A DNA stretch of 32,515 bases from Hyphomicrobiales bacterium (lineage in GTDB: Bacteria > Pseudomonadota > Alphaproteobacteria > Rhizobiales > Beijerinckiaceae): the NCBI GenBank assembly GCA_028290705.1, contig JAQGJH010000040.1, positions 1 to 32,515 of the forward strand, written 5' to 3'. The position numbers were made by a program, and so were the translations under genes. Positions 1 to 9,491 of this stretch are shown here, one piece after another. How positions within the stretch are numbered: the first letter of the stretch is position 1; the number at the start of each line of letters is the position of its first letter. Under the pieces are notes generated by a model. The model ran no database searches and had not been told where the DNA came from. It saw only the letters and a list, made by a program, of their open reading frames with translations.

Positions 1-657
1 ACGAACCGGCGGCGGCATCGGCCGGAGCGAAGACCCTGGGCCCTGCCCTTCGCCGTTCGGAATGGACGGCATGGGCGGGCGGGCGACGGGCGGCGGCGGA
101 GGCGGAGCGGCCATCACGGGAGGCGGCGCGAAAGACGTGTCGCGCATGGGCTCGCGAACGGGTTCGCGCATCTGCGGCTGGAACTCGCGCGGCGCTTCGC
201 GAGACGGCGGCGCATCGAAGGAAGGCGGCCGGGCCGCCGGCTCCTCCATGTCGGGATCGCGCACCCCCTCGAAAGACGGAAGGCGCGGCGACACGCGGTC
301 GCCATTCTGCCCGTTGCCGGACGCGCCGGCCTCGCGCCGCGGTTCGGCCGATTGCGCCGGCTGCCCCCGGATGATCGCCGGTTCGATGAGGAGATCGTTC
401 GGCCCGCCGATCATGATCAGATGCTCGACATTGTCGCGACGCACCAGCACCAGCTGGCGCTGCCGATCCAGATCGAAGGCGTCGACGATGCCGAGGCGAG
501 GCTGGCGCGACCTTGCGCCGGGAGCCTGGCGCAGCCCCTGCCCGACCGACAGGCGATAGATGACGGCAAGCACGATGACGAGGACCAGGAGCCCGAGCGC
601 AACGGCCACGATGGTGGCCAAAGGACCTTCGCCGAGAAGATTGTTGAGAAATGTCAT
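1..657 (-). CDS. fliO: FliO-like flagellar biosynthesis protein (3' end beyond window)
   Basis: The minus strand stays open from an ATG at 657 to the window edge, giving 219 residues without a stop. Residues about 10-35 are one hydrophobic segment (LATIVAVALGLLVLVIVLAV). A compact domain follows with the FliO pattern PRLGIVDAFDLDRQRQLVLV, then RRDNVEHLIMIGGPNDLLIE. The rest is a long Pro/Arg/Glu-rich tail (runs such as APPPPPPVARPPMP). FliO is known to help assemble the FliP-FliQ-FliR core of the flagellar type III export gate in the inner membrane. The tail is much longer than in short enterobacterial FliO and is probably disordered. A CtrA box lies about 110 bp upstream. Family call is good; the flagellar role is from family knowledge, and the C-terminus is not visible. 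Confidence 0.75.
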   Translation of the reverse strand, partial: MTFLNNLLGEGPLATIVAVALGLLVLVIVLAVIYRLSVGQGLRQAPGARSRQPRLGIVDAFDLDRQRQLVLVRRDNVEHLIMIGGPNDLLIEPAIIRGQPAQSAEPRREAGASGNGQNGDRVSPRLPSFEGVRDPDMEEPAARPPSFDAPPSREAPREFQPQMREPVREPMRDTSFAPPPVMAAPPPPPPVARPPMPSIPNGEGQGPGSSLRPMPPPVR

Positions 658-765
658 AAGCGGGCCCCGATCTCCTTCACGCATACGCCGGGCGATCGCG
701 GCGCAGAGGCCGGGCAACGTCCGAAACGTTAATTTACACGATTGCCGCCGGTGGCGGGAACAAGG

Positions 766-781
766 TTAAAAATTGGTTAAC
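766..781. promoter_or_regulatory. Perfect CtrA box (TTAA-N7-TTAAC)
   Basis: The bases read TTAA, seven bases, TTAAC. The reverse strand also reads TTAA-N7-TTAAC, so the site is consensus in both orientations. It lies in the 154-bp gap between the MFS stop and the FliO-like start, about 110 bp upstream of the latter. CtrA is the alphaproteobacterial cell-cycle regulator that commonly controls flagellar genes. Binding is inferred, not shown. Confidence 0.7.
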
Positions 782-811
782 GTCAGCGAAGCCGTTTTCT
801 CCGTGAGATGC

Positions 812-2059
812 TTAGCCGCCTGCAAGCTCCGGCCGACGCCAGACATAGGCGGCCACCAGGCCGGTTGCGAGGCTGAGCAAAGCGCCCATGATCAAGAAGC
901 TTGCATCCAGCCCGGCCACGCTGGCGATCGTTCCCATGGCGGCCGGCGTGACGGCGCCAGCCACGCGGTTGGCCGTCGTCCGCAGCGCCACGCCCTTGCC
1001 CTGCGAGCCCCGGCCGGCGGCGTCCACCAGAATGGACAACATCAAGGGCTGGCTGATCCCCATGCAGACGCCCCTCATGGCCGCGACGATCGCCAGAGCG
1101 GCGAAACTGCCGAGCAGCGGCGTCACCGCGACGAAGACGATGGAGCCGAACGTCGTCAGCAACAGCAGCCACACCGGCGGCATGTAGCGCGTCAGCCGTC
1201 CGACCAGCAGCGACGAAACCGCCGCCAGCGCCGACGATAGCGTGACCAGCACGCCGATCAACGTCGCCGACATGCCGATCGACACCAGATAGATGGTGTA
1301 GAACGAATCCTGGATGCCGCTGGCCGCGATGCGCAGCACCGTCACCATCAACACGATGGTCATGCCCGGGATCGTCGCGAGCCTGAACGCCGCGCGATAA
1401 TCGCTGAGACGAGGCAGAAGATCGGCGATCCGCAACCGGCGATCCGGATCGCGCCGATCGAGTTCCGTCGGGGCGATCGTCAGCGCCGAGAAGAGCGTGC
1501 CGGACGCCCAAAGCGCCATCATCCCGAAGGCGCCCCATGGACCCAGCCGGTCCCACGCCAGGCCGGTCAGCGGCGGTCCGATGAAGGAGCCGAGCCGCAA
1601 CGCGAAGGCGAAACGGCCCGAATAGGTCTGGTTTCCATGGAGCATCAGCCCGAACGAGGTCTGCGCGCCGATCCATCCCATCGAGGCGCAGAGGCCGTTG
1701 ATCATCTGCAGGAGAATGATCAGCGGAATGAACCCGGTGGTGGGAAACAGCAGCAGCACCACGACCGCCAGGGCGGAGCAGAACACCATCAGCCGCCTGG
1801 CCCCGAGCCGGTCCATCAACGCGCCGCCATGAATGGCGAGCAGCAAAGGCAGAAAATGGCGCGCCCCGATCACCAGTCCGATCATCACCGGCGAGGGATC
1901 GATGGTCGCCAGATAGAGCGGCAACGCGATCGACGCGAGATCCGAAATGCTGTTCGAGAACAGGCCGGCGGCATAGACCGGCAGTTGCACGCGCCACGGG
2001 GCCGTCCGTTCCGCGCCCCTGTCCCCGCCCCTGCTTTTCGACTCGTCGCCCGCCGCCAA
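812..2059 (-). CDS. MFS transporter
   Basis: About 415 residues with roughly twelve hydrophobic segments, a major facilitator superfamily permease of the inner membrane. The first segment starts at PVYAAGLFSNSISDLASIAL. The loop after the second carries GALMDRLGARRLM, matching the MFS signature G-x-x-x-D-R-x-G-R-R. A second half-repeat starts near SLVGRLTRYM. I chose the TTG at 2059 because GGGAGG sits six bases upstream; a GTG at 1990 is the alternative. The open frame runs on to 2353 but would then overlap cckA and has no transporter-like sequence there. The substrate cannot be told; drug or metabolite efflux is typical. It is divergent from cckA and lies upstream of the FliO-like gene on the same strand. 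Confidence 0.85.
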   Translation of the reverse strand: MAAGDESKSRGGDRGAERTAPWRVQLPVYAAGLFSNSISDLASIALPLYLATIDPSPVMIGLVIGARHFLPLLLAIHGGALMDRLGARRLMVFCSALAVVVLLLFPTTGFIPLIILLQMINGLCASMGWIGAQTSFGLMLHGNQTYSGRFAFALRLGSFIGPPLTGLAWDRLGPWGAFGMMALWASGTLFSALTIAPTELDRRDPDRRLRIADLLPRLSDYRAAFRLATIPGMTIVLMVTVLRIAASGIQDSFYTIYLVSIGMSATLIGVLVTLSSALAAVSSLLVGRLTRYMPPVWLLLLTTFGSIVFVAVTPLLGSFAALAIVAAMRGVCMGISQPLMLSILVDAAGRGSQGKGVALRTTANRVAGAVTPAAMGTIASVAGLDASFLIMGALLSLATGLVAAYVWRRPELAGG

Positions 2060-2325
2060 ACGCCGCCTCCCGGTGAGGCCCGCGAAACTAACAGATGCGT
2101 GCAAGGAAGAAAGCGAGTTGGCCGTTCCGGCGCCCGTCGGGTGTGGCGCAGATGCTGCGCCCGCTCTCGATGGGACGGTCAAATCCAGATTGCGGTGCAA
2201 GACCCGCCGGCCCGCCCCCCCGGCGAGATTGCCAAGATGACCGGCGGCCCCCATCCTGCGGGCGAATCGACGGCGTTTGGCCGCCTCACGGCGCAGACGT
2301 CCGCCCGCAAGATCAGGACGTGACC
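2060..2325. other. Divergent intergenic region, MFS gene / cckA
   Basis: This 266-bp gap separates the divergent starts of the MFS gene and cckA, so it should hold both promoters. I see no clear -35/-10 pair and no CtrA box. The one structured element is a perfect 7-bp inverted repeat with a 3-base centre, GGCGCAG-ATG-CTGCGCC, at 2145-2161. Upstream of cckA, AGGACGTGACC just before the ATG is a plausible ribosome binding site. Confidence 0.4.
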
Positions 2326-4833
2326 ATGAGTCAGACGCCACCGTCGGCCGCACTCGACCGGACGGAACGCACCGGGAATCCAGGCCTCGTTCTGCTGCTG
2401 GCCGCTCTCCTGGTCGGCGCCGCCGCCTCGTTTTCCTTCCTGCCTCAGGAACAGGCCGGACGCCTGACCATCGGACTCCTGGCTTTCCTGGCGATCGTGG
2501 GAATCGTTGGCCTGTTCGCCTATGCGGTCGGCTTCCTGCAGTTCGCGGGGGAATCGGCGCGCAACGACATCACCAAGCACATCGCCGACACCGGTCCCGA
2601 AGGCCTGCTGGTGACCGAGGGCGATTCGCGCGTCGTCTACGCCAACGAGAAATACATGGCGCTTTCGGGCGCTCACGATCCCGCCGACCTGCGCACGGTC
2701 GAGCGGCTGTTTTCAGGCACCCCGGACGTCTCCGAAGCCGTCTACCGGCTGGCCCAGGCGGCGCGCGAGAACAAGCGCGGCGCCGAGGAACTTCGCCTCT
2801 CGCCGCCCCTCACGGGCGAAGCGGCGGTCGGCTGGTATCGTATCCGCGTCCGCCCCCTCGAGCGCTTCGGCCACAAGCGCGCGACGCTCTGGACCGTCGC
2901 CGACGTGACGCGCGAGCGCGAGCGTCATGAGAACGTCTTCCAGGAATTGCAGCACGCGATCGACTTCCTGGACCACGCGCCCGCGGGCTTCTTCTCGGCG
3001 GACGCGCGCGGCGCGGTCTCCTACCTCAACGCCACGCTGGCGGGCTGGCTCGACTACGATCTCGCTCAGGTCGGGTCCGGCGGCCTGCGCCTGTCCGACA
3101 TGGTGGCGGGAGACGGCGCGGCGCTCCTGACGGCCATTTCCGGCGGCGCCGGTGAAGTCCGCACCGAACAATTCGACGTCGATCTGAAACGCCGCAACGG
3201 CCAGAGCCTCCCGGTCCGTCTTCTTCACCGCGTCGCCTTCGCGCATGACCGGACGCCCGGCCCTTCCCGCACGCTCGTCATCAACCGCGCGCCCGGAGAA
3301 GAGCCGGCCGAGGATCTGCGCGCCGCCGAAGTCCGCTTCGCGCGCTTCTTCAACCAGACCCCGATGGCCATTGCGGCCGTTGACGAATCCGGCCGCATCG
3401 TGCGCGCCAACGCGGCCTTCGCGAAACTCTGCCCGGACGCCCTCAAGGGCTCGGGCGACGGCCGCAACATCTACGGCGGCATTGCCGAGCGCGACCACGA
3501 GGCCCTGCGCAAGGCCATGCTCTCCGCGCTCGCGGGCAAGAGCGAGATCGTGCCGGTAGATGCAGCGCTGGCCGGCGACAAGCAGCGGTCCGCGCGCTTC
3601 TTCGTGTCGGCCGCCGAAGACGGCGGCGACGGCACCCGTGCCAACATCTATGCGCTCGACACCACCGAACAGCGCACCCTTCAGGAGAGCTTCGCGCAAT
3701 CGCAGAAAATGCAGGCGATCGGCCAGCTCGCCGGCGGCGTGGCGCATGATTTCAACAACGTGCTCACGGCGATCATCGGCTATTCCGACCTGCTGCTCGC
3801 CAACCATCGGCCGACCGACCCGTCCTTCCAGGACATCATGCAGATCAAGCAGAACGCCAACCGGGCCGCCGGCCTGGTGCGTCAGCTGCTGGCCTTCTCG
3901 CGCCGCCAGACCCTGCGCCCGCAGGTGCTCCAGCTCGGCGACGTGCTCGCCGACCTTCAAATGCTGCTGCGTCGCCTCGTCGGCGAGAAGATCGAACTCG
4001 ACCTGAAACACGGCCGCGACCTCTGGCTGGTCAAGGCCGACATCAACCAGTTCGAGCAGGTCGTGGTGAACCTCGTGGTCAATGCCCGCGACGCCATGCC
4101 GGACGGAGGCCGCATCCAGGTGCGGACCCGCAACATCACGGCGGCCGAATGCGCCGCCTTCAACGAAAGCTCGCTCGTGCCGGGCGAATTCGTCGTCATC
4201 GAGGTCGAGGATACCGGCACGGGCATTCCCGACGACGTCAAGGACAAGATCTTCGAGCCGTTCTTCACCACCAAGGAAGTCGGCAAGGGCACGGGCCTCG
4301 GCCTGTCGATGGTCTACGGCATCGTCAAGCAGACGGGCGGATGGGTCTTCTGCGACTCGACTCTCGGCAAGGGCACGACTTTCCGCATCTTCCTGCCCCG
4401 CCACATCGCCGTGCCCGAGGAACAGGTCAAGCGAGAGGTCGTCAAGGCGCCGGCGGCTGATCTCACCGGCCACGGCACCATCCTGCTGGTCGAGGACGAA
4501 GAGGCCGTGCGGGCCTTCGGCGCGCGCGCGCTCGCCTCGCGCGGCTACACGGTCCTGGAGGCCGCCTCCGGCGTCGAGGCGCTGCAGGTCGTGGAAGAGG
4601 CCCAGGGCAAGATCGACCTCATCGTGTCCGACGTCGTCATGCCCGAGATGGACGGCCCGACGATGTTCGGGGAACTGCGCAAGCGCGGCATCACCGCCAA
4701 GGTTATTTTCGTATCCGGCTACGCCGAGGACGCCTTTGCGCGCAATCTTCCCGAAGGCGAGGAATTCGGCTTCCTGCCCAAGCCCTTCACGCTGAAGCAG
4801 CTGGTCGAGGCCGTAAAGGGCGCGGTCGGTTGA
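2326..4833 (+). CDS. cckA: Cell-cycle hybrid histidine kinase CckA
   Basis: 835 residues from the ATG at 2326. Two membrane segments lie at about 20-39 and 47-70. Three PAS-like regions follow (about 86-190, 210-320 and 337-440). The HisKA domain has [20 protein letters not shown] with phospho-acceptor His474. The ATPase domain shows the N box ([14 protein letters not shown]), G1 ([10 protein letters not shown]) and G2 ([15 protein letters not shown]). A C-terminal receiver domain from about 715 to 830 has phospho-acceptor Asp769 in [12 protein letters not shown]. This order and the [10 protein letters not shown] motif are diagnostic of CckA, which passes phosphate through ChpT to CtrA and CpdR and is often polar. 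ChpT, CtrA and CpdR are not in the window. The open frame extends upstream to 2095, but that part does not look like protein and overlaps the divergent promoter region. Confidence 0.93.
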   Translation: MSQTPPSAALDRTERTGNPGLVLLLAALLVGAAASFSFLPQEQAGRLTIGLLAFLAIVGIVGLFAYAVGFLQFAGESARNDITKHIADTGPEGLLVTEGDSRVVYANEKYMALSGAHDPADLRTVERLFSGTPDVSEAVYRLAQAARENKRGAEELRLSPPLTGEAAVGWYRIRVRPLERFGHKRATLWTVADVTRERERHENVFQELQHAIDFLDHAPAGFFSADARGAVSYLNATLAGWLDYDLAQVGSGGLRLSDMVAGDGAALLTAISGGAGEVRTEQFDVDLKRRNGQSLPVRLLHRVAFAHDRTPGPSRTLVINRAPGEEPAEDLRAAEVRFARFFNQTPMAIAAVDESGRIVRANAAFAKLCPDALKGSGDGRNIYGGIAERDHEALRKAMLSALAGKSEIVPVDAALAGDKQRSARFFVSAAEDGGDGTRANIYALDTTEQRTLQESFAQSQKMQAIGQLAGGVAHDFNNVLTAIIGYSDLLLANHRPTDPSFQDIMQIKQNANRAAGLVRQLLAFSRRQTLRPQVLQLGDVLADLQMLLRRLVGEKIELDLKHGRDLWLVKADINQFEQVVVNLVVNARDAMPDGGRIQVRTRNITAAECAAFNESSLVPGEFVVIEVEDTGTGIPDDVKDKIFEPFFTTKEVGKGTGLGLSMVYGIVKQTGGWVFCDSTLGKGTTFRIFLPRHIAVPEEQVKREVVKAPAADLTGHGTILLVEDEEAVRAFGARALASRGYTVLEAASGVEALQVVEEAQGKIDLIVSDVVMPEMDGPTMFGELRKRGITAKVIFVSGYAEDAFARNLPEGEEFGFLPKPFTLKQLVEAVKGAVG

Positions 4834-4983
4834 GGTCCGTTTCGGATCAACGCGAATCAGCCGGGGCGCAAAGTAGCGCCTTGGAGCGTCGCCGCAGCGT
4901 CGAGGCCGCAACCCTCTGTCCTGCCTGAACGAAAACGCACCGTTTCAGAGCTGCCGGTCGACATCGGCCCGAAATCGTCGTGA

Positions 4984-4998
4984 GAACAAAAAAAGAAC
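4984..4998 (+). promoter_or_regulatory. LexA (SOS) box of recA
   Basis: GAAC, seven A residues, GAAC. This exactly matches the direct-repeat LexA box described for many alphaproteobacteria (GAAC-N7-GAAC). It abuts the likely -35 element of recA, so bound LexA would block transcription until DNA damage. A third GAAC at 5009-5012 is at the wrong spacing to form a second box. Confidence 0.85.
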
Positions 4999-5026
4999 TT
5001 GCGAGCAGGAACAAAACACGTACATT
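4999..5026 (+). promoter_or_regulatory. Probable recA promoter
   Basis: TTGCGA at 4999-5004 and TACATT at 5021-5026 are 16 bases apart, a plausible housekeeping -35/-10 pair. They lie directly behind the LexA box and about 70 bases before the recA start. No other good pair is visible between cckA and recA. Confidence 0.55.
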
Positions 5027-5095
5027 CAACTCACACCTAACCCGATCCCATCGGTTGCGTCTGTCCCGCCGGTCATGCCAGAAGGAAACCACACC

Positions 5096-6172
5096 GTGAG
5101 CCAAGCGAATCTCCGCCTCGTGGAAGGAACGTCCGTGGACAAGACCAAGGCGCTCGACGCCGCCCTGTCGCAAATCGAACGCGCCTTCGGCAAGGGTTCG
5201 ATCATGCGTCTGGGCAAGAACCAGAAAGCGGTCGAAATCGAGACTGTCTCGACCGGATCGCTCGGGCTCGACATCGCGCTCGGCGTCGGCGGCCTGCCGC
5301 GCGGTCGCGTGGTCGAGATCTACGGGCCGGAATCCTCCGGCAAGACCACATTGACGCTGCATGTCATCGCCGAAGCCCAGAAAAAGGGCGGCGTCTGCGC
5401 CTTCGTGGATGCGGAACATGCGCTCGATCCCGTTTACGCCCGCAAGCTCGGCGTCAATCTCGAGGACCTGCTGATCTCGCAGCCCGACACGGGCGAGCAG
5501 GCGCTGGAAATCACCGACACGCTGGTCCGTTCGGGAGCCGTCGACGTGCTGATCGTCGATTCGGTCGCGGCCCTGACGCCCCGCGCTGAAATCGAAGGCG
5601 AGATGGGCGACGTGCAGCCCGGCCTCCAGGCTCGCCTGATGAGCCAGGCTTTGCGCAAGCTGACGGCCTCGATTTCGCGGTCGAACACCATGGTCATCTT
5701 CATCAACCAGATCCGCATGAAGATCGGCGTGATGTACGGCTCGCCCGAAACCACCACGGGCGGCAATGCCCTGAAGTTCTATGCCTCCGTCCGCCTCGAC
5801 ATCCGCCGCATCGGCGCCATCAAGGACCGCGAGGACGTCACCGGCAACCAGACCCGCGTCAAGGTCGTCAAGAACAAGGTCGCGCCGCCGTTCAAGCAGG
5901 TCGAGTTCGACATCATGTATGGCGAGGGCATTTCCAAGGTCGGCGAACTCGTCGATCTGGGCGTCAAGGCCGGCGTGGTCGAGAAGTCCGGCGCATGGTT
6001 CTCCTACGACAGCCAGCGCCTCGGTCAGGGACGCGAGAACGCCAAAGCCTTCCTCAAGGCCAACCCCGACGTCGCGGCACAGATCGAGCAGGCTGTCCGC
6101 GAGAATTCTGGCCTCATCGCCGAGAAGATCCTCGATACGGGCGACGCCGGTCCCGAGCCCGAAGAGGCCTGA
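5096..6172 (+). CDS. recA: Recombinase RecA
   Basis: 358 residues from a GTG at 5096. RecA forms ATP-dependent filaments on single-stranded DNA for homologous recombination and triggers LexA self-cleavage. Walker A is GPESSGKT at about 77-84. Family blocks [55 protein letters not shown] and [19 protein letters not shown] are all present, with an acidic C-terminus (EPEEA). An in-frame ATG lies at 5075, but AGAAGGA before the GTG and the usual alphaproteobacterial N-terminus (M-S-Q-x-x-L-R-L-V-E) favour the GTG. The LexA box and promoter just upstream indicate SOS control. Full length, nothing odd. Confidence 0.97.
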   Translation: MSQANLRLVEGTSVDKTKALDAALSQIERAFGKGSIMRLGKNQKAVEIETVSTGSLGLDIALGVGGLPRGRVVEIYGPESSGKTTLTLHVIAEAQKKGGVCAFVDAEHALDPVYARKLGVNLEDLLISQPDTGEQALEITDTLVRSGAVDVLIVDSVAALTPRAEIEGEMGDVQPGLQARLMSQALRKLTASISRSNTMVIFINQIRMKIGVMYGSPETTTGGNALKFYASVRLDIRRIGAIKDREDVTGNQTRVKVVKNKVAPPFKQVEFDIMYGEGISKVGELVDLGVKAGVVEKSGAWFSYDSQRLGQGRENAKAFLKANPDVAAQIEQAVRENSGLIAEKILDTGDAGPEPEEA

Positions 6173-6239
6173 TCGCCGCCGGCGCCAGCACGGCTTCGGC
6201 GGCCCCACCGCCTCGGCGCCGCGCCGCCCCCAGATGGAC

Positions 6240-6265
6240 TCGGGACCGACTCACTCCGGTCCCGA
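6240..6265. repeat. 9-bp inverted repeat (hairpin) after recA
   Basis: TCGGGACCG and CGGTCCCGA form a perfect 9-bp stem with an 8-base loop, 68 bases after the recA stop. There is no T-run after it, so it is not a canonical intrinsic terminator. It could be a transcript-end stabilising hairpin or part of an alaS leader. Confidence 0.6.
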
Positions 6266-6298
6266 ATCCCGATCCATTGAGAGACCGGACGAACCCGA

Positions 6299-6336
6299 GG
6301 CGTCGAGACGGTGGTGGCCGCCCTCGCATCGACGCC
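6299..6336. repeat. 8-bp inverted repeat in recA-alaS gap
   Basis: GGCGTCGA and TCGACGCC are perfect complements separated by 22 bases. The large loop fits either a weaker RNA hairpin or a two-half-site protein binding site. It lies 33 bases downstream of the first inverted repeat. Confidence 0.45.
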
Positions 6337-6649
6337 GAAGCCGCACATGTGGAAGGTCCCCCCACGCGGCCGGGTTCGTCCAACTTCCCAGCCTTGCCCG
6401 CCTCGTGACGCAGCGGAGCCTTCCCGGCGGGAACACGCCCCCGGCGCTCTCCGGCCCTCTTCCCGCCACGTCGCCTCACCTCTCGACAGTCTTGTGCGTC
6501 GCGGCTAGAACGGGCGCGGCTCGTCAGGGCCGATTTTTGCATGTCTCCCTCGTGCGACGGCGTGCCATCATCGCTCTGTCTCGAGCCGCAGAACGGCTTT
6601 GCTGAACCTCCCGGAGATCCGGGAACGCGACGGGAAACGAGTGCCAGAT

Positions 6650-9322
6650 ATGAGCGGCGTCAACGAGATCCGGTCCACCTTCCTCGACTTCTTTGCGGCC
6701 AACGGCCATCAGGTCGTGGACTCGTCGCCCCTCGTGCCGCGCAACGACCCGACGCTGATGTTCACCAATGCCGGCATGGTGCAGTTCAAGAACGTCTTCA
6801 CCGGCGTCGAAAAGCGCCCCTACAGCCGCGCCACGACCGCGCAGAAATGCGTCCGTGCCGGCGGCAAGCACAACGATCTCGACAATGTCGGGTACACGGC
6901 GCGCCACCACACCTTTTTCGAGATGCTGGGTAACTTCTCCTTCGGAGACTACTTCAAGGAAGAGGCCATCACCCTCGCCTGGAAGCTGATCACCAAGGAG
7001 TTCGGGCTCGATCGCAACCGGCTGCTCGTGACCGTCTACCACACCGACGATCAGGCCTTCGACCTCTGGAAGAAGATCGCGGGCTTCCCCGACGAGCGAA
7101 TCATCCGCATTCCGACCTCGGATAATTTCTGGGCCATGGGCGACACCGGCCCCTGCGGACCCTGTTCGGAGATTTTCTACGACCAGGGCGAGAGCGTCGC
7201 GGGCGGTCCGCCGGGCAGCCCCGACGAGGACGGCGACCGATTCCTGGAATTCTGGAACCTCGTCTTCATGCAGTACGAGCAGGTCGCGCCCGGCGACCGC
7301 GTCGAATTGCCGAAACCCTCGATCGATACCGGCATGGGCCTCGAGCGCATGGCCGCCATCATGCAGGGCGTCACGTCGAATTACGACATCGACATGATGA
7401 AGGCGCTGATCCGCGCGTCCGTCGAGGCGACGGGCGTGGCGGCCGACGGCGAGCGCGCCGTCAGCCATCGGGTCATCGCCGATCATCTGCGCGCCTCGTC
7501 CTTCCTCGTGGCCGATGGCGTCAACCCGTCGAACGAGGGACGCGGCTACGTGCTGCGCCGGATCATGCGCCGCGCCATGCGGCATGCGCAGATTCTCGGG
7601 GCCAGGGAGCCGGTCATGTGGCGCCTGGTCCCCGCGCTGGTGCGCGAGATGGGCGCCGCCTATCCCGAACTCATCCGCGCCGAAAGCATCATCACCGAGA
7701 CGCTGCGGACCGAGGAGACCCGTTTCCGCACGACGCTCGCGCGCGGCCTCGCGATCCTCGACGATGAAACGCGCGATCTGGGTCCGGGACAGCGGCTTTC
7801 GGGAGAAACCGCTTTCAAGCTCTACGACACCTACGGCTTCCCGCTCGACCTGACGCAGGATGCGCTCCGCGCCCGGCAGATCGACGTCGACACCGCCGGC
7901 TTCCAGGCTTCCATGGAACGCCAGCGCGCCGATGCCAGAAAAGCATGGTCGGGATCCGGCGAGGCCGCGACCGAGACCGTCTGGTTCGGCATCCGCGACC
8001 GCGTCGGCGCGACCGAATTTCTGGGCTACGGCACCGAAAAGGCCGAGGGCGTCGTCCAGGCCCTTCTGCGCGATGGCCGCGAGGTCGAGAGCCTGTCGCC
8101 CGGCGAAACGGGCTTGATCGTTCTCAACCAGACGCCCTTCTACGGGGAATCCGGCGGCCAGGTCGGCGACACCGGCATCATGACCGCGGCCGGCCTGCGC
8201 ATCCGCATCACCGGAACGCAGAAGAAGCTTGGCGACCTCTTCGTCCATGAGGCGACGATCGAGGACGGCCGCGTCGCTCCCGGCATGGCGCTGGAACTCA
8301 CGGTCGATCACGACCGCCGCGGCTCGATCCGCGCCAACCATTCGGCCACGCATCTTCTGCACGAAGCGCTACGGCAGGTGCTCGGCGATCACGTCGCCCA
8401 GAAGGGATCGCTGGTCGCGGGCGATCGTCTGCGCTTCGATTTCACCCATCCGAAGCCGATCAGCGACGGTGAGCTGGCCCAAGTCGAGGACATCGCCAAC
8501 CGCATCGTTTTGCGCAACGAACCGGTGGTCACGCGCGTCATGGGCGTCGAGGATGCGATCGAGTCGGGCGCCCGTGCACTGTTCGGCGAGAAATATGGCG
8601 ATGAAGTCCGTGTCGTGTCGATGGGCACCCTGGACGGCGGCGACAACGGTCCACGCCCCTTCTCGGTCGAACTCTGCGGCGGAACGCATGTCCAGCGCAC
8701 CGGCGACATCGGTCTCGTCACCATCGTGGCCGAGAGCGCCGTCGCCTCCGGCGTTCGCCGGCTGGAAGCCAAGACGGCCGATGAAGCCCGCCGTCACCTC
8801 AACGCGGAGGCACGCCGCCTGAAGGACGTCGCCACCCTGCTGAAATCGCCCGCCGACGATGCGGCCGAGCGGCTGGCGTCGCTGATCGAGGAGCGGCGCA
8901 GGCTCGAAAAGGAACTGTCGGACGCGCGGCGCAAGCTCGCCATGGGCGGCGGCGGCTCGGGCGCTCCGGATTCGGTGCGTGACGTCGCCGGCATCAAACT
9001 CTTCTCCCGTGCCGTCACGGGCGTCGAGATGAAGGACCTGAAGTCGCTGGCCGATGAAGCCAAGCAGTCGATCGGGTCTGGCATCGTCGCCATCGTGGGC
9101 GTCTCAGCCGACGGCAAGGCCGGGGTGGTCGTCGGCGTCACACCCGACCTCACCTCGCGCTTCAACGCCGTCGAACTCGTGCGCATCGCTTCCGACCGCC
9201 TCGGCGGAAAAGGCGGCGGCGGCCGTCCCGACATGGCTCAGGCCGGCGGGCCGGATGCCGACAAGGCCGAAGAAGCGCTGTCGGCCATCGCCGATGCCCT
9301 GGCGGCCGCGCCGGCAGTCTGA
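6650..9322 (+). CDS. alaS: Alanine--tRNA ligase
   Basis: 890 residues, the usual full length for this class II synthetase, which charges tRNA-Ala with alanine and edits mischarged Ser and Gly. The N-terminal catalytic domain has [24 protein letters not shown] and [18 protein letters not shown]. The editing domain carries the zinc site HSATH (His564, His568) and CGGTH (Cys676, His680). The C-terminal part (about 725-890) includes a helical stretch and the Gly-rich [16 protein letters not shown] of the C-Ala/DHHA1 domain. I chose the ATG at 6650 ([15 protein letters not shown]), the normal family start; a GTG lies nine bases upstream and the open frame reaches 6599. A strong terminator follows. 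Confidence 0.97.
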   Translation: MSGVNEIRSTFLDFFAANGHQVVDSSPLVPRNDPTLMFTNAGMVQFKNVFTGVEKRPYSRATTAQKCVRAGGKHNDLDNVGYTARHHTFFEMLGNFSFGDYFKEEAITLAWKLITKEFGLDRNRLLVTVYHTDDQAFDLWKKIAGFPDERIIRIPTSDNFWAMGDTGPCGPCSEIFYDQGESVAGGPPGSPDEDGDRFLEFWNLVFMQYEQVAPGDRVELPKPSIDTGMGLERMAAIMQGVTSNYDIDMMKALIRASVEATGVAADGERAVSHRVIADHLRASSFLVADGVNPSNEGRGYVLRRIMRRAMRHAQILGAREPVMWRLVPALVREMGAAYPELIRAESIITETLRTEETRFRTTLARGLAILDDETRDLGPGQRLSGETAFKLYDTYGFPLDLTQDALRARQIDVDTAGFQASMERQRADARKAWSGSGEAATETVWFGIRDRVGATEFLGYGTEKAEGVVQALLRDGREVESLSPGETGLIVLNQTPFYGESGGQVGDTGIMTAAGLRIRITGTQKKLGDLFVHEATIEDGRVAPGMALELTVDHDRRGSIRANHSATHLLHEALRQVLGDHVAQKGSLVAGDRLRFDFTHPKPISDGELAQVEDIANRIVLRNEPVVTRVMGVEDAIESGARALFGEKYGDEVRVVSMGTLDGGDNGPRPFSVELCGGTHVQRTGDIGLVTIVAESAVASGVRRLEAKTADEARRHLNAEARRLKDVATLLKSPADDAAERLASLIEERRRLEKELSDARRKLAMGGGGSGAPDSVRDVAGIKLFSRAVTGVEMKDLKSLADEAKQSIGSGIVAIVGVSADGKAGVVVGVTPDLTSRFNAVELVRIASDRLGGKGGGGRPDMAQAGGPDADKAEEALSAIADALAAAPAV

Positions 9323-9346
9323 AGCCAAAGAAGCGCATTTGCTGCC

Positions 9347-9374
9347 AAAAGCCGGCTCTCGCGCCGGCTTTTCG
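9347..9374 (+). terminator. Intrinsic terminator of alaS
   Basis: AAAAGCCGGC and GCCGGCTTTT form a perfect 10-bp stem around the six-base loop TCTCGC, 24 bases after the alaS stop. The stem ends in a T-run. The symmetric A/T ends mean it could work in both directions. Confidence 0.85.
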
Positions 9375-9398
9375 GTGCTTGCGCCGCATGTTTCCAGC

Positions 9399-9423
9399 GG
9401 AACCGTAAGCCGACTTGGCGGTT
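9399..9423 (+). promoter_or_regulatory. Possible EcfG general-stress promoter of dps
   Basis: GGAAC at 9399-9403 is followed 16 bases later by GGTT. The alphaproteobacterial EcfG consensus is GGAAC-N16/17-CGTT, so one -10 base differs. It lies 68 bases before dps, a typical general-stress target. Inference from a partial match only. Confidence 0.4.
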
Positions 9424-9491
9424 GAGCCTGCGGTTGACGATGGCGAGGGGGCCAGCAGGCTCCAGCCGCGCCACGACGCGGAGACTGACAC

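Larger units (their letters stand above)
6173..6649. other. Gene-free gap, recA / alaS
   Basis: There is no convincing coding sequence in these 477 bases; open frames here are short and mostly extensions of shadow frames. The gap holds two perfect inverted repeats (6240-6265 and 6299-6336). Near the end there is a short T-run, GGGCCGATTTTTGC, around 6529-6541. I see no clear promoter for alaS, and no T-box, which would in any case be unexpected in this group. Confidence 0.5.

Noticed and set aside
62-732. Plus-strand frames over the FliO-like gene
   Set aside because: The minus frame gives a membrane segment and FliO motifs; the plus frames are Arg/Gly-rich shadow.
2713-4911. A 732-codon frame antisense to cckA
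   Set aside because: The sense strand encodes an intact CckA with all motifs. The antisense protein has no domain and shadow composition.
5009-5012. A third GAAC after the recA LexA box
   Set aside because: Its distance of ten bases from the previous GAAC does not fit the seven-base spacing.
6524-8362. A 612-codon frame antisense to alaS
   Set aside because: Sense strand is alaS with all motifs; the antisense frame is Gly/Asp/Arg-rich shadow.
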